Positions 63,815-64,000 of a stretch of 64,000 nt of DNA are shown piece after piece. The stretch covers positions 1,106 to 65,105 of the forward strand of contig VWZL01000439.1 in the NCBI GenBank assembly GCA_013396915.1, written 5' to 3'. The translations under genes were made by a program, and so were the position numbers. Within the stretch, counting starts at the first letter, position 1. Each line of letters begins with the position of its first letter. The stretch comes from Stercorarius parasiticus (taxonomy: Eukaryota > Chordata > Aves > Charadriiformes > Stercorariidae). The notes beneath the pieces are model-generated. The model was not told the DNA's origin and made no database searches. It was given only the letters and a program-made list of their open reading frames with translations.

Positions 63815-64000
63815 GTGCAGTTCTTCCCAGGACTGGGAAGCCTGCCGTATGAGGAAAGGCTGAGAGAACTGGATTTATTCAGCCTTGAGAAAAGAAGGCT
63901 TAGGGGAGACCTTATCACCACGTTTCAGGATTTAAAGGGTGGCTACACAGAACATGGAAACTCCCTTTTTACAAGGGGTCACTCGGAAAAGGCGGGTAAT
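63815..64000 (+). mobile_element. CR1 LINE fragment in TRMT61B intron 2, cut by window edge
   Basis: The plus strand encodes the late ORF2 block of CR1 ([20 protein letters not shown] then RGDLITTFQDLKGGYTEHGN). It begins about 30 bp past the exon 2 donor and is in the same orientation as TRMT61B. Confidence 0.88.

Overview
The window is vertebrate nuclear DNA, almost certainly from a bird. It has long spliced genes with GT-AG introns, CR1 LINE copies at several ages, LTR sequences of avian endogenous-retrovirus type, and the amniote gene order TOGARAM2 - WDR43 - TRMT61B. Almost none of the long open frames outside the spliced genes is a gene.

Layout, left to right. 1-2770 holds the 5' part of a minus-strand CR1 element with its GC-rich 5' region, an internal 153-bp tandem duplication and a 302-bp duplication around a single N. 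3935-4916 holds two minus-strand exons that join in phase, probably near the 5' end of TOGARAM2. About 33 kb of gene-poor DNA follows, with a second CR1 (19.5-20.7 kb), three LTR-type sequences (13.1, 27.2 and 28.6 kb) and faint ancient repeats. 38781-62900 is a complete 18-exon WDR43 gene on the minus strand, reconstructed splice site by splice site into a 662-residue protein with every phase matching. A 170-bp GC-rich bidirectional promoter separates it from TRMT61B on the plus strand, of which the first two exons are inside the window. A CR1 fragment begins in TRMT61B intron 2 and runs off the right edge.

The most interesting content is in the WDR43 introns. Four related units of about 85 bp in introns 3, 4, 5 and 9 each have, on the host-sense strand, a C box (GTGATGA), a D' box, a D box (CTGA) and closing terminal pairing. 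They are four box C/D snoRNA genes of the SNORD53/SNORD92 kind. All carry guides to one 28S rRNA segment (AGCGAAACCACAGCCAAGGG). They form two pairs whose D-box spacing predicts 2'-O-methylation of an A and of a C two nucleotides downstream. Each also carries a second complementarity to the directly adjacent rRNA. Function is coherent: WDR43 (UTP5) acts in small-subunit ribosome biogenesis, its introns supply rRNA-modifying RNAs, and the divergent neighbour TRMT61B methylates mitochondrial RNA.

Assembly quality matters here. There are single Ns at 2347, 19599, 61942 and 62603, four Ns at 53307-53310 and a 380-base gap at 62120-62499. Several look like contig joins with wrong spacing.
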